Assembly (NCBI RefSeq): GCF_023715485.1
Contig: NZ_JAMBOF010000005.1
Span: 186,001-250,000, forward strand
Source: Mesobacillus subterraneus
GTDB lineage: Bacteria; Bacillota; Bacilli; Bacillales; Cytobacillaceae
Length of the DNA stretch: 64,000 bases
Direction of reading: 5' to 3'
This document shows positions 1 through 8,622 of this stretch, in pieces; the first letter of the stretch is position 1, and every line of letters begins with the position of its first letter. Below the pieces are notes generated by a model. That model saw only the letters and a list, made by a program, of their open reading frames with translations, had not been told where the DNA came from and did not search any database. Both the position numbers and the translations under genes were made by a program.

Positions 1-1
1 A

Positions 2-64
2 CCAACACGTCCGCAGCCATTATTCAGAGACTTCATTGAAGCATCAATCAAGTCACGCAAGTAA
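2..64 (+). CDS. pyrG: CTP synthase, C-terminal end only
   Basis: This is the last 20 codons of a gene whose body lies left of the window. The translated tail contains PTRPQPLFRDFIEAS, which matches the C-terminus of Bacillus CTP synthase, the enzyme that aminates UTP to CTP with glutamine as nitrogen donor. It reads to a TAA at 62-64 and is followed at once by a strong terminator. In B. subtilis pyrG also sits just upstream of ywjG and spo0F, so context supports the call despite the short length. Confidence 0.85.
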   Translation, partial: PTRPQPLFRDFIEASIKSRK

Positions 65-81
65 TTTGCGGGAAAATATGC

Positions 82-122
82 AAAAAGCCGATACATTTCT
101 TAAAAATGTACCGGCTTTTTTT
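82..122 (+). terminator. Rho-independent terminator of pyrG
   Basis: A long hairpin (AAAAAGCCG and TACATTT on the 5' arm, AAATGTA and CGGCTTTTT on the 3' arm) has a short loop and ends in a run of T. It closes the pyrG transcript. Confidence 0.9.
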
Positions 123-150
123 GCATTATTATAAGGGGTGGCTATTAATA

Positions 151-202
151 ACTAGACTGTTGATTTCCCTTCCAGCAGCTTCGCTTTCCACTCAATCAAC
201 AG
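151..202. repeat. Short copy of intergenic palindromic repeat family A
   Basis: The segment starts with CTGTTGATTTCC and ends with its inverse AATCAACAG. It contains TTCCAG and GCTTCGCTTTCC. The same ends and left arm occur at 8295-8433, where the element is about 139 bp, so this 52-bp copy looks like an internally deleted derivative. The rest of the 123-296 gap shows no gene. Confidence 0.7.
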
Positions 203-296
203 AGCTTAAAATCAACAGGAACCTACACACAGCCTTATTTAAAATAATCGACAGGGTTTCACAAGCTAAATTGAAGTTTTAACCAGTAGTTGAAAA

Positions 297-818
297 CTAG
301 TATTCCTCTAAAATTTCCTCAATCGTGAACTTCAAGCCGAAGTAGACATACAGCGCGGCGATCGAAGTAGGGAAGCCGACTCTGTTGCCTGATTCATCCG
401 GCAAAAGTCCTTTTTTAATCCGCAAATCGATGTGGACGTCTGCCAGATTATGCAATCCTTCTCCATCGTTTTCACCGCGGATTGTGGAAATTGCCACGAA
501 CGGTATTCCTTTTTCCTGCAGTTTGCGGGCAATATGAACAGCTTCTTCATCATCTGTATAGCGGCTTATAATCATTACCCGGTCTGCAGCCTCCAGCTCG
601 GCTTCATCTGTCAATACAGCGGAAGCTTGCAATGGTTCCTCACCATAAACTGCTTCAAGGCCAATCGCCTGCATTTCTTTTGTTCCGAAAAAATAGATCG
701 TACCCTCTCCAGCAGCAGCCTGAGCCAGCAGCCGGGCCGCGTCTTCCATCGAGAATTCTTCTTTTTCCTGAAGTCTATTAAACAATCCAGTTAACTGTGT
801 CGAAAACATTTTTAACAT
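297..818 (-). CDS. ywjG: DUF2529 family protein YwjG
   Basis: A 173-residue cytoplasmic protein with no signal peptide or membrane segment. It matches B. subtilis YwjG in sequence style and in position between pyrG and spo0F. The start ATG at 818 is preceded by GGAGGTG at good spacing. Alternating hydrophobic stretches such as RVMIISRY and IPFVAIST suggest a Rossmann-like alpha/beta fold resembling sugar-isomerase (SIS) domains, but no catalytic residues can be named. The function is unknown. It is transcribed divergently from spo0F. Confidence 0.85.
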   Translation of the reverse strand: MLKMFSTQLTGLFNRLQEKEEFSMEDAARLLAQAAAGEGTIYFFGTKEMQAIGLEAVYGEEPLQASAVLTDEAELEAADRVMIISRYTDDEEAVHIARKLQEKGIPFVAISTIRGENDGEGLHNLADVHIDLRIKKGLLPDESGNRVGFPTSIAALYVYFGLKFTIEEILEEY

Positions 819-881
819 AAAGCACCTCCGTCTTTGCCAATATTGATTATAAAGGACTACAATGAGAAGGTAAAATGGTCC

Positions 882-888
882 TGTCGAA
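882..888 (+). promoter_or_regulatory. Spo0A box upstream of spo0F
   Basis: TGTCGAA is an exact match to the 0A box (TGNCGAA). It lies about 130 bp upstream of spo0F. In B. subtilis Spo0A~P binds the spo0F promoter region, so a feedback role is expected here by homology. Confidence 0.6.
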
Positions 889-909
889 AAATAACTTTAA
901 AAATATGGC

Positions 910-935
910 AGGAATTTTAAGGAATTTCACGAAAT
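910..935 (+). promoter_or_regulatory. Candidate sigma-H promoter of spo0F
   Basis: AGGAATTTT (910-918) followed after 12 nt by GAAAT (931-935) resembles the sigma-H pattern (AGGAWWW, then GAAT). spo0F has a sigma-H promoter in B. subtilis. The -10 match is imperfect. Confidence 0.4.
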
Positions 936-1018
936 ATGTAAGTGGGGATTAAACGAAGATCGTTTCCTGGACAAAAAACATTTAAAATGACACTACTTAC
1001 TTAGGGGGAAAAGGCGGC

Positions 1019-1387
1019 ATGAAAGAAAAAATACTAATTGTTGACGACCAGTTTGGCATCAGAATTCTACTTAACGAAGTGCTGCAAAAAGAAGGTTATC
1101 AAACGTATCAAGCTGCGAATGGCGTCCAGGCCCTGGATATCGTGAAGAAGCATCCACCAGATCTCGTTCTTTTGGACATGAAAATCCCGGGTATGGATGG
1201 AATTGAAATTTTAAAAAGGATGAAGGTCATCGATCCTGATATCCGTGTCATCATCATGACTGCTTATGGGGAGCTTGATATGATCCAGGAAGCGATGGAT
1301 TTGGGAGCACTCACTCATTTTGCCAAGCCGTTCGATATCGACGATATACGTGCAGCTGTAAAAAAATATTCGCAACCTGTCTCGTAA
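1019..1387 (+). CDS. spo0F: Sporulation phosphorelay response regulator Spo0F
   Basis: A single-domain receiver protein (122 aa) that accepts phosphate from sporulation kinases and passes it to Spo0B, and through it to Spo0A. All receiver residues are present: acidic pair D9-D10, phospho-acceptor D53 in [11 protein letters not shown]81 and K103 in FAKPFD. The LKRMKVID and MTAYGEL stretches are nearly identical to B. subtilis Spo0F. No output domain follows, as expected. The start is supported by the upstream TTAGGGGGAAAAGG. It is monocistronic, with a terminator directly downstream. Confidence 0.97.
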   Translation: MKEKILIVDDQFGIRILLNEVLQKEGYQTYQAANGVQALDIVKKHPPDLVLLDMKIPGMDGIEILKRMKVIDPDIRVIIMTAYGELDMIQEAMDLGALTHFAKPFDIDDIRAAVKKYSQPVS

Positions 1388-1432
1388 AGATTTTTCCAGA
1401 AAGCAGACCGATAAAAATCAAATACATAGCTA

Positions 1433-1459
1433 CTCCCTCTCAAGTCTTTTGAGGGGGAT
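1433..1459 (+). terminator. Rho-independent terminator of spo0F
   Basis: CCCTCTCAA and TTGAGGGGG form a 9-bp stem with one G-T pair, followed by ATTTTT. The rest of the 1388-1763 gap holds only the fbaA promoter region. Confidence 0.8.
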
Positions 1460-1600
1460 TTTTCCTGTGAAAGAGGTCTGGATTTTCCGCGTTCAATGGT
1501 TTTGAAACGTCGAATCATCGAGTTTGCAGACTAGTAAAATTATTGATAGCGCTTGCTTTATAGCATTTTTATGACACTTGCAAAAACAAGGCCTGAACAA

Positions 1601-1629
1601 TGGCAATTCTAATTTTCTTTTGGTATGAT
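1601..1629 (+). promoter_or_regulatory. Candidate sigma-A promoter of fbaA
   Basis: TATGAT (1624-1629) is a good -10 element. The hexamer 17 nt upstream, TGGCAA (1601-1606), is a weak -35. It lies 135 bp before the fbaA start. Confidence 0.4.
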
Positions 1630-1763
1630 ACTTATGAATTCCACAGGATCAGTTCGTTTTGATGATTGCCATCTCGGGTACATAATCAAAAGCAGAGAAG
1701 GAAAACCTTTAAAATGGTAGCATAGTCAAAAAGAATATTGATCATAACGAAGGAGGAAAAACA

Positions 1764-2621
1764 ATGCCTTTAGTTTCAATGACTGAAATGCTGAAAAAAG
1801 CGAATGCAGAAGGCTACGCTGTTGGGCAATTTAACCTAAATAACCTTGAGTTCACTCAAGCAATCCTTCAGGCTGCAGAAGCTGAGAAATCACCAGTAAT
1901 CCTTGGTGTTTCTGAAGGTGCTGCACGCTACATGGGCGGCTTCAAGACTGTTGTCAAAATGGTAGAAGGTTTGATGGAGGACTATAAAACTACAGTTCCT
2001 GTCGCAATCCACCTTGACCATGGTTCAAGCTTCGATAAGTGTAAAGAAGCAATCGATGCAGGTTTCACATCTGTTATGATCGATGCTTCACACGGTCCTT
2101 TCGAAGAGAACGTTGAAATCACTTCAAAAGTGGTAGAATACGCTCATTCAAAAGGTGTTTCTGTTGAAGCTGAATTGGGAGTAGTCGGCGGACAGGAAGA
2201 TGATGTCATTGCTGATGGCGTGATCTATGCTGACCCTAAAGAGTGTGAAGAACTTGTTCAGCGCACTGGCATCGACTGCCTGGCTCCTGCACTTGGATCT
2301 GTTCACGGTCCTTACAAAGGCGAACCAAACCTTGGTTTCAAGGAAATGGAAGAAATCAACAAAACTGCAGGCGTACCACTAGTATTGCATGGCGGAACTG
2401 GTATCCCAACAAAAGATATCCAGAAGTCCATCTCTTTCGGTACGGCTAAGATCAATGTTAACACTGAAAACCAAATCGCTTCTGCTAAAGCAGTTCGTGA
2501 AACTCTAGCTGCTAAGCCGGAAGAGTACGATCCACGTAAATACCTAGGACCTGCTCGTGATGCTATCAGAGAAACTGTAGCTGGCAAAATGCGCGAATTC
2601 GGTTCTTCTAATAAAGCGTAA
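1764..2621 (+). CDS. fbaA: Class II fructose-1,6-bisphosphate aldolase
   Basis: A cytoplasmic zinc enzyme (285 aa) that interconverts fructose 1,6-bisphosphate with DHAP and glyceraldehyde 3-phosphate in glycolysis and gluconeogenesis. The class II signature is clear: catalytic D85 and zinc ligand H86 in HLDHGSSFD, further ligands H181 (SVHGPY) and H209 (LVLHGGTG), and the phosphate-binding NVNTE near residue 231. The ATG follows GAAGGAGGAAAAACA. It has its own terminator and sits between spo0F and tal exactly as in B. subtilis. Confidence 0.97.
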   Translation: MPLVSMTEMLKKANAEGYAVGQFNLNNLEFTQAILQAAEAEKSPVILGVSEGAARYMGGFKTVVKMVEGLMEDYKTTVPVAIHLDHGSSFDKCKEAIDAGFTSVMIDASHGPFEENVEITSKVVEYAHSKGVSVEAELGVVGGQEDDVIADGVIYADPKECEELVQRTGIDCLAPALGSVHGPYKGEPNLGFKEMEEINKTAGVPLVLHGGTGIPTKDIQKSISFGTAKINVNTENQIASAKAVRETLAAKPEEYDPRKYLGPARDAIRETVAGKMREFGSSNKA

Positions 2622-2645
2622 AAGCAATAAAATTTTGTTATAATT

Positions 2646-2672
2646 AAAACCGCCTTAACCAAGGCGGTTTTT
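2646..2672 (+). terminator. Rho-independent terminator of fbaA
   Basis: AAAACCGCCTT and AAGGCGGTTTTT flank a 4-nt loop (AACC): a GC-rich stem with a T run. Confidence 0.9.
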
Positions 2673-2720
2673 ATCGATTTATATATGATTGAAAATTTTG
2701 TCGACTGGAGGCGTTTACAA

Positions 2721-3368
2721 ATGAAGTTTTTTATCGATACTGCCAATATGGAAGAAATTCGCGAAGCCTATGCACTGGGAATTTTATCAGGGGTGACAAC
2801 GAATCCTTCCCTTGTAGCAAAAGAAAAGGATGTTAAGTTTGAAGACCGCTTGAAGGAAATCACTGAATTAGTTCCTGGATCCGTCAGCGCGGAAGTCATC
2901 GCACTTGATGCAGAAGGGATGATCAGGGAAGGCAAGGAACTTGCGGCGATCGCTCCTAATATCACGATCAAAGTTCCAATGACTCCAGATGGCCTAAAGG
3001 CAGTTTCTGTCTTTTCAAAAGAGGGAATCAAGACAAACGTAACACTTGTGTTCAGTGCAAATCAGGCATTGCTTGCTGCAAGAGCCGGAGCTACATACGT
3101 TTCTCCATTCCTTGGAAGGTTGGATGACATCGGTCACAATGGTTTAGATTTGATTTCCACAATCGCTGATATCTTCACAATCCATGGCATCGAAACTGAA
3201 ATCATCGCAGCTTCCATCCGCCATCCGCAGCACGTGACAGATTCCGCATTAAGAGGTGCTCACATCGCAACCGTTCCTTACAAAGTCATCCAGCAAATGT
3301 TCAGCCACCCGCTGACAGACAAAGGAATCGAAGCATTCTTGAAAGACTGGGAATCTCGCGGGCAGTAA
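2721..3368 (+). CDS. tal: Transaldolase / fructose-6-phosphate aldolase family
   Basis: A 215-residue TalC/FSA-type enzyme of the short transaldolase subfamily, acting in the non-oxidative pentose phosphate pathway. It begins [13 protein letters not shown]. The Schiff-base lysine is K84 in [11 protein letters not shown], and the [11 protein letters not shown]-like segment reads [13 protein letters not shown]. The ATG at 2721 is preferred to an in-frame ATG at 2685 because GGAGGCG lies 9 nt before it and because the family starts at MKFF. The neighbours match B. subtilis (fbaA, ywjH/tal, murAB). Family members can act as transaldolase or F6P aldolase; sequence does not decide. Confidence 0.93.
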   Translation: MKFFIDTANMEEIREAYALGILSGVTTNPSLVAKEKDVKFEDRLKEITELVPGSVSAEVIALDAEGMIREGKELAAIAPNITIKVPMTPDGLKAVSVFSKEGIKTNVTLVFSANQALLAARAGATYVSPFLGRLDDIGHNGLDLISTIADIFTIHGIETEIIAASIRHPQHVTDSALRGAHIATVPYKVIQQMFSHPLTDKGIEAFLKDWESRGQ

Positions 3369-3378
3369 TTATTAAAAT

Positions 3379-3500
3379 TGTCCAGCTGTGGCTCCTAACT
3401 CCTCGAGACGCTTCGGTCCTGCCAATGAAGTCAAAGAACGACTTCACTGTCAGGCCCTCCAGCGCTTGTCGGAGTTGAACAGTCGCCTCCGCTTTTTGTT
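3379..3500. repeat. Intergenic repeat family B, copy 1
   Basis: The block starts TGTCCAGCT, contains GTCAAAGAACGACTTCA and CTCCAGCGCTTGTCGG, and ends near CGCCTCCGCTTTTT. The core GTCAAAGAACGACTTCA recurs exactly at 17224-17240 inside a similar block. Internal self-complementary segments suggest a cruciform or RNA hairpin. It carries no reading frame. Confidence 0.75.
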
Positions 3501-3512
3501 TAGGAACTTTTA

Positions 3513-3553
3513 CCCAATTTCAACTTTTTTGCATTTTATTACATGAAATTGGG
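3513..3553. promoter_or_regulatory. Perfect 9-bp inverted repeat upstream of murA2
   Basis: CCCAATTTC (3513-3521) and GAAATTGGG (3545-3553) are perfect inverse copies 23 nt apart. No T run follows, so this is not a terminator. It could be an operator or an mRNA leader hairpin; nothing in the sequence decides. Confidence 0.35.
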
Positions 3554-3745
3554 AATATCGTGTAAACTAGAGGAATAGAAAACTGTCGGAATCTGACTTA
3601 ATGGTATGGAAAAATATTCCTATTAAATTCCGAAGAAATTCAATCTAAATTCTAATCAAAGAAGAGCCTATACCGGTCTTAGCTGATACATTGTTTGCAT
3701 CTCCAGCTTGACCTTGAGACATCACGGCTTAGAAGGGAGTCATAA

Positions 3746-5032
3746 ATGGAAAAGCTTAAGATTGCAGGCGGTTATCCATTAAAAGGAACAGTTCGGGTCA
3801 GTGGCGCCAAAAATAGCGCGGTTGCCTTGATCCCCGCAACGATTCTAGCTGAATCGCCTGTAACCATTGAAGGTTTGCCAGATATTTCCGACGTTCACAT
3901 GCTAAAGGATTTAATGGAGGAAATCGGCGGTTCTGTTGAATTTTCGAACAATGAAATGACGGTTGATCCGTCTTCCATGATTTCCATGCCTTTGCCGAAT
4001 GGAAAAGTGAAAAAGCTGCGAGCTTCATACTATCTGATGGGGGCAATGCTTGGACGTTTCAAAAAGGCTGTCATCGGACTTCCTGGCGGCTGCCACTTAG
4101 GGCCAAGGCCAATTGACCAGCATATAAAAGGGTTCGAAGCACTTGGTGCAAGCGTGACGAATGAGCAGGGAGCGATTTACCTGCGCGCGGAGGAGCTTCG
4201 CGGAGCGCGTATTTATTTAGATGTCGTCAGTGTCGGAGCAACGATCAATATCATGCTCGCCGCTGTTCGTGCCAAAGGCCGTACTGTCATTGAAAATGCT
4301 GCGAAAGAACCGGAAATCATTGATGTCGCTACATTGCTCACAAATATGGGAGCGAAAATCAAAGGTGCTGGTACTGACGTAATCAGGATCGATGGGGTAG
4401 ACGAGCTTCACGGCTGCCGCCACACAATCATTCCTGACCGGATTGAGGCAGGAACATATTTGATTCTTGGTGCTGCGATCGGGGAAGGTGTAACGATCGA
4501 CAATGTCATTCCTCAGCACATTGAGTCACTTGTGGCCAAGCTGAAGGAAATGGGAGTTCATATTGAAGCCAGCGATGAACAAATCTTCGTCGGTCCGGCG
4601 GATAAATATAAGGCCGTTGATATTAAAACTCTGGTTTATCCAGGGTTTCCTACCGACCTGCAGCAGCCATTCACATCGCTGCTGACACGGGCAGAGGGCT
4701 CGAGCGTTGTAACGGATACAATTTACGGTGCGCGCTTCAAGCATATCGACGAGCTAAGAAGAATGAATGCCAATATCAAGGTAGAGGGCAGGTCGGCAAT
4801 CATCAGTGGTCCGGTCAAATTACAGGGAGCTAAGGTGAAGGCCAGCGACCTCCGTGCCGGAGCGGCTCTTGTCATCGCCGGTTTGATGGCGGAAGGCGTT
4901 ACCGAGATTACCGGTGTTGACCATATCGACCGCGGCTACAGCCATATCGTTGATAAGCTGAATGGCCTTGGTGCCACAATTTGGCGTGAAGATATGACAT
5001 CTGAAGAGCAAGAAGAGGTAAAAAAATCATAA
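3746..5032 (+). CDS. murAB: UDP-N-acetylglucosamine 1-carboxyvinyltransferase (second MurA)
   Basis: This enzyme (428 aa) adds enolpyruvate from PEP to UDP-GlcNAc, the first committed step of peptidoglycan synthesis in the cytoplasm. K22-N23 (GAKNS), the active-site cysteine C116 in [14 protein letters not shown] and R-rich PEP-binding loops are all intact. AAGGGAG lies 6 nt before the ATG. The position between tal and glpX matches B. subtilis murAB (murZ), while the paralogue murAA is at 46656. Both copies keep the fosfomycin-targeted Cys. Confidence 0.95.
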   Translation: MEKLKIAGGYPLKGTVRVSGAKNSAVALIPATILAESPVTIEGLPDISDVHMLKDLMEEIGGSVEFSNNEMTVDPSSMISMPLPNGKVKKLRASYYLMGAMLGRFKKAVIGLPGGCHLGPRPIDQHIKGFEALGASVTNEQGAIYLRAEELRGARIYLDVVSVGATINIMLAAVRAKGRTVIENAAKEPEIIDVATLLTNMGAKIKGAGTDVIRIDGVDELHGCRHTIIPDRIEAGTYLILGAAIGEGVTIDNVIPQHIESLVAKLKEMGVHIEASDEQIFVGPADKYKAVDIKTLVYPGFPTDLQQPFTSLLTRAEGSSVVTDTIYGARFKHIDELRRMNANIKVEGRSAIISGPVKLQGAKVKASDLRAGAALVIAGLMAEGVTEITGVDHIDRGYSHIVDKLNGLGATIWREDMTSEEQEEVKKS

Positions 5033-5068
5033 AAAGTATAGTACAATAGAGCTGTACAATACAAATAG

Positions 5069-5277
5069 TGGAGCTAATGCTTATCCGAATGGTAATATAG
5101 TATAACCTATTTGACTATCGAGCCGTTATTTGCGGCTGCATCAAATTTTTGCTTCCTAAGCAGTTACAGAGACATAATCGGCAACGAGGAGAATGCTGAC
5201 TTATGGAAAGGACTGAATAGGAAGCGATGGATGGTATACCTTTTCGGTTAGCATTAGCCCCTTTCATGATTAGGGGA
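5069..5277 (+). ncRNA. Unidentified structured leader RNA of glpX (riboswitch-like)
   Basis: The 252-bp gap before glpX folds by inspection into a closed multi-branch RNA. The closing helix P1 pairs 5073-5081 with 5250-5258 (9 perfect bp), extended inward by CCGAA with TTCGG. P2 pairs GTAT.ACC (5100-5107) with GGTATAC (5233-5239). P3 is AGCCG/CGGCT (5121-5137). P4 pairs GCTTCCTA (5151-5158) with TAGGAAGC (5218-5225), then CAGT/ACTG, then an 11-bp helix 5173-5183/5194-5205 with one bulge. P1's 3' strand includes GCCCC (5257-5261), which could instead pair with the glpX ribosome binding site AGGGG (5272-5276). I recognise no known riboswitch class. Confidence 0.6.
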
Positions 5278-5284
5278 TGATCAT

Positions 5285-6247
5285 ATGGAACGTAGCTTAA
5301 CGATGGAGCTTGTCCGGGTAACAGAAGCAGCTGCGCTTGCTTCGGCGCGCTGGATGGGACGCGGAAAAAAAGACGAAGCTGATGATGCTGCAACTTCGGC
5401 AATGAGAGATGTTTTTGACACGATTCCGATGAAAGGCACGGTCGTTATCGGCGAAGGGGAAATGGACGAAGCGCCGATGCTGTATATCGGTGAAAAGCTT
5501 GGGACAGGCTATGGCCCGCGTCTTGATGTTGCTGTCGATCCTTTGGAAGGAACGAACATCGTTGCTTCTGGCGGCTGGAATGCGCTTGCGGTTCTTGCAG
5601 TGGCAGACAACGGCAATTTGCTGCATGCGCCCGATATGTACATGGATAAACTTGCGGTAGGACCCGAAGCGGTAGGAATGGTCGATATCAATGCTTCCGT
5701 TCTTGATAACCTTAGAGCAGTCGCAAAAGCGAAGAACAAGGATATTGAAGATGTCGTTGCAACAGTTTTGAACCGTCCGCGCCATGAGCACATCATTGCC
5801 CAGCTTCGTGAAGCAGGTGCAAGGATCAAACTGATCAACGATGGAGATGTTGCAGGCGCAATCAACACGGCGTTCGATACTACAGGCGTTGATATCCTGT
5901 TTGGTTCAGGCGGAGCACCGGAGGGTGTAATCGCAGCGGTAGCTTTGAAAAGCCTCGGCGGCGAAATCCAGGGTAAATTGCTTCCGCAAAATGAGGCAGA
6001 GCTCGAGCGTTGCATAAAGATGGGCATCGATGTCAATAAAGTCCTCCTTATGGAAGACTTCGTCCGTGGTGACGACGCAATTTTCGCAGCAACTGGCGTA
6101 ACCGATGGTGAGCTGCTTAAAGGCGTTCAGTTCAAAGGCTCTTACGGTTCGACTCATTCAGTTGTTATGCGTGCGAAATCAGGCACAGTCCGCTTTATCG
6201 AAGGCCAGCACAGCTTGAAGAAAAAGCCGCACTTAGTAATGAAATAA
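5285..6247 (+). CDS. glpX: Class II fructose-1,6-bisphosphatase GlpX
   Basis: The gluconeogenic phosphatase (320 aa) that removes the 1-phosphate of fructose 1,6-bisphosphate using divalent metal. Metal and substrate motifs are GEGEMDEAP (56-64) and DPLEGT (85-90), with GSGGAPEG near residue 209 for sugar binding. It starts [20 protein letters not shown] as in B. subtilis YwjI. The ribosome binding site TAGGGGATGAT lies just before the ATG and can pair with the end of the structured leader upstream. It is followed by its own hairpin and then rho. Confidence 0.95.
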   Translation: MERSLTMELVRVTEAAALASARWMGRGKKDEADDAATSAMRDVFDTIPMKGTVVIGEGEMDEAPMLYIGEKLGTGYGPRLDVAVDPLEGTNIVASGGWNALAVLAVADNGNLLHAPDMYMDKLAVGPEAVGMVDINASVLDNLRAVAKAKNKDIEDVVATVLNRPRHEHIIAQLREAGARIKLINDGDVAGAINTAFDTTGVDILFGSGGAPEGVIAAVALKSLGGEIQGKLLPQNEAELERCIKMGIDVNKVLLMEDFVRGDDAIFAATGVTDGELLKGVQFKGSYGSTHSVVMRAKSGTVRFIEGQHSLKKKPHLVMK

Positions 6248-6284
6248 TATTTTTTTATAAGTCAACTGCAAACCCTTACAAACA

Positions 6285-6325
6285 AGCTCCCTTTATCGCA
6301 TTCTGTAGATAGAGGGAGCTGATTT
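6285..6325 (+). terminator. Hairpin downstream of glpX, probable terminator
   Basis: A 13-bp stem (AGCTCCCTTTATC at 6285-6297 with GATAGAGGGAGCT at 6308-6320, one G-T pair) follows glpX. The tail GATTTAAAAA is poor in T, so termination may be partial. Confidence 0.6.
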
Positions 6326-6532
6326 AAAAATATATTGATTATTTTTCCTGTTTAAGGGTAAAATGAAAATTGTTTTAAAATATTATTACAAAGAGAAACT
6401 CATGAAACCTTCATTAAATCCTTCTTACATCCTTCAAAGGAAACTCATTTCTTCTTTTTCCATCCATACGCTTAAAAATTCTAATACATTTTTTATGGAG
6501 GAAATCGAAATATCTTAAGGCGTGGTGACATT

Positions 6533-7804
6533 ATGGAAGTAAATATTTCAAGCTTAGAAAATATGAAATTAAAAGAGCTTTATGAGCTGGCAAAGGAATA
6601 TAAAGTCTCTTACTACAGCAAATTATCGAAAAAAGAACTGATTTTTGCCATTCTTAAAGCTCGTGCGGAACAACAGGGTTATTTTTTCATGGAAGGTGTC
6701 CTGGAAATCATCCAATCGGAAGGCTTTGGTTTCTTGCGTCCAATCAATTATTCGCCTAGCTCTGAGGACATTTATATCTCAGCCTCACAGATTCGCCGCT
6801 TTGACTTACGAAATGGTGATAAAGTATCCGGTAAGGTACGTCCGCCAAAGGAAAATGAGCGTTATTTCGGCCTGCTTCAGGTAGAGGCAGTCAATGGCGA
6901 CGACCCAGAATCTGCAAAGGAAAGGGTGCACTTCCCTGGATTAACTCCTTTATATCCTGACCGCCAGATGAAATTGGAGACAACCCATAGTAAGGTTTCG
7001 ACAAGAATCATGGATGTCCTCGCACCTGTAGGCTTTGGACAGCGCGGCTTGATCGTTGCTCCGCCAAAGGCTGGTAAAACGATGCTAATCAAAGAAATCG
7101 CCAACAGCATCACGACAAACCATCCCGAGGCAGAACTGATCGTGCTGCTGATCGATGAGCGTCCGGAAGAGGTAACCGATATCGAACGTTCTGTAGCAGG
7201 CGATGTTGTCAGCTCAACATTCGATGAAGTGCCGGAAAACCACATCAAGGTCGCGGAGCTTGTGCTTGAAAGGGCAATGCGTCTCGTTGAACATAAACGC
7301 GATGTCATCATCTTGATGGACAGCATCACTCGCCTTGCGCGAGCGTACAACCTGGTCATCCCGCCAAGCGGTCGGACACTTTCCGGCGGTATTGACCCGG
7401 CAGCGTTCCACCGTCCGAAGCGTTTCTTTGGTGCTGCGCGTAACATCGAGGAAGGCGGCAGCTTGACGATCCTTGCGACTGCACTTGTTGATACAGGTTC
7501 ACGTATGGATGATGTCATCTATGAGGAATTCAAGGGAACAGGAAACATGGAGCTTCACCTTGACCGTGCACTTGCCGAAAGAAGGATCTTCCCGGCAATC
7601 GACATCCGCAGATCCGGAACTCGTAAGGAAGAACTGCTTATTCCAAAGGACCACCTTGATAAGCTCTGGGCAATCCGCAAATCGATGTCGGATTCACCGG
7701 ACTTCTCGGAAAAATTCCTTCGCAAGTTAAGGCAGTCAAAATCGAATGAGGACTTCTTTGCCGTCCTTGGCGAGGAAATGAAAGGCAACACCAAGCGTTC
7801 TTAA
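6533..7804 (+). CDS. rho: Transcription termination factor Rho
   Basis: A hexameric RNA helicase (423 aa) that terminates transcription and limits antisense RNA. The N-terminal Rho_N helices (1-48) are followed by the cold-shock RNA-binding domain with GFGFLR (64-69), the Walker A loop APPKAGKT (176-183), [13 protein letters not shown] as Walker B region, and the Q/R-loop part [21 protein letters not shown]. Length is normal. The only nearby ribosome binding site is GGTGA at 6523-6527. A stronger GGAGG lies about 30 nt upstream inside a 7-codon frame (6494-6517), which is odd. Confidence 0.97.
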   Translation: MEVNISSLENMKLKELYELAKEYKVSYYSKLSKKELIFAILKARAEQQGYFFMEGVLEIIQSEGFGFLRPINYSPSSEDIYISASQIRRFDLRNGDKVSGKVRPPKENERYFGLLQVEAVNGDDPESAKERVHFPGLTPLYPDRQMKLETTHSKVSTRIMDVLAPVGFGQRGLIVAPPKAGKTMLIKEIANSITTNHPEAELIVLLIDERPEEVTDIERSVAGDVVSSTFDEVPENHIKVAELVLERAMRLVEHKRDVIILMDSITRLARAYNLVIPPSGRTLSGGIDPAAFHRPKRFFGAARNIEEGGSLTILATALVDTGSRMDDVIYEEFKGTGNMELHLDRALAERRIFPAIDIRRSGTRKEELLIPKDHLDKLWAIRKSMSDSPDFSEKFLRKLRQSKSNEDFFAVLGEEMKGNTKRS

Positions 7805-7832
7805 CTTCCTTATTGTGGAATATAAAACAAGC

Positions 7833-7861
7833 TTGAAAAATATAAAAGTCCTTGTTATACT
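7833..7861 (+). promoter_or_regulatory. Sigma-A promoter of rpmE
   Basis: TTGAAA (7833-7838), a 17-nt spacer and TATACT (7856-7861) form a near-consensus promoter about 100 bp before rpmE. Confidence 0.8.
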
Positions 7862-7958
7862 ATGTACAGTGTGTTTTTACAAAAACGGTATGAACTAGAT
7901 TCGCCGTTGATTATAACTCTGTTTCGGATATGATTCAGGGCGGAAGGAGATGAAAAGA

Positions 7959-8177
7959 ATGAAATCAGGAATTCATCCAAACTACAAAACAGTTAAGGTG
8001 ACTTGCGCATGCGGAAACGAATTTGAAACTGGTTCTGTAAAGAACGAGATTCGCGTTGAAACTTGCTCTGAGTGCCATCCTTTCTATACTGGACGTCAAA
8101 AGTTTGCTGAAGCTGGCGGACGTGTTGACCGCTTCAACAAAAAATACGGCCTTAAGAACGAACAAGAACAACAGTAA
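7959..8177 (+). CDS. rpmE: 50S ribosomal protein L31, zinc-binding type
   Basis: A 72-residue ribosomal protein of the large subunit. The zinc-binding cysteines C16, C18 (CACG) and C36, C39 (CSEC) are all present, so this is the zinc-containing paralogue, which in B. subtilis is replaced by the Cys-less YtiA under zinc starvation. The ATG at 7959 is chosen over 7950 because AAGGAG (7944-7949) is correctly spaced only for the later one and B. subtilis L31 begins MKAGIHPN. It has its own promoter and terminator. Confidence 0.95.
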   Translation: MKSGIHPNYKTVKVTCACGNEFETGSVKNEIRVETCSECHPFYTGRQKFAEAGGRVDRFNKKYGLKNEQEQQ

Positions 8178-8190
8178 TAGCAGAATTCAA

Positions 8191-8228
8191 AAAACAGGCA
8201 AGAAGCTTTGTGACTTGCCTGTTTTTTT
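8191..8228 (+). terminator. Rho-independent terminator of rpmE
   Basis: AACAGGCAAG and CTTGCCTGTT form a 10-bp stem flanked by A and T runs, ending in TTTTTTT. Confidence 0.92.
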
Positions 8229-8294
8229 ATTGTCTATAAATAGTTGTACTTTGGGGTACATATATATAAATCTTAATTTTTCGTGCTGTTAAAT

Positions 8295-8433
8295 TAGACT
8301 GTTGATTTCCGTTCCATGCGCTTCGCTTTCCGCGGGGCTGGCGGTGAGCCTCCTCGTCGCAAGCTCCTGCGGGGTCTCACCTGTCCAGCTGATCCCGCAG
8401 GAGTCTGCGCGCCTTCCACTCCAATCAACAGGG
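8295..8433. repeat. Full-length copy of intergenic palindromic repeat family A
   Basis: The element is bounded by CTGTTGATT (8299-8307) and AATCAACAG (8423-8431). It contains GCTTCGCTTTCC and an inner 10-bp perfect inverted repeat, CTCCTGCGGG (8364-8373) with CCCGCAGGAG (8394-8403). It is GC-rich against an AT-rich intergenic background and carries no reading frame. The 52-bp element at 151-202 shares its ends. Confidence 0.75.
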
Positions 8434-8490
8434 TTAATTAACAACATGAAGCTTTAACAGAACCTAATTTTTAAAACATCATTTTTCAGT

Positions 8491-8519
8491 CTGGATTCAG
8501 CGTCTTTTTTTGTTATAAT
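8491..8519 (+). promoter_or_regulatory. Extended -10 promoter of tdk
   Basis: TGTTATAAT (8511-8519) is a perfect extended -10. The -35 position (8491-8496, CTGGAT) is weak. It lies about 100 bp before tdk. Confidence 0.6.
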
Positions 8520-8622
8520 GGAAAAAGCTGAAAAAAGTCGAATAGCTCTTTTCTTTACCTATGCAGCTATCTCACACAAATCTTACTAATAATTATGTCC
8601 AGCGAGGAAGGAGAGGCCGACC

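Noticed and set aside
5077-5100. Leader peptide of seven codons at the start of the glpX leader RNA
   Set aside because: The GGAG before the ATG is only 3 nt away and is needed for the closing helix; the frame is too short to support.
7862-7958. L31 autoregulatory leader or Zur operator before rpmE
   Set aside because: I see neither a recognisable L31 leader fold nor a Zur-type palindrome.
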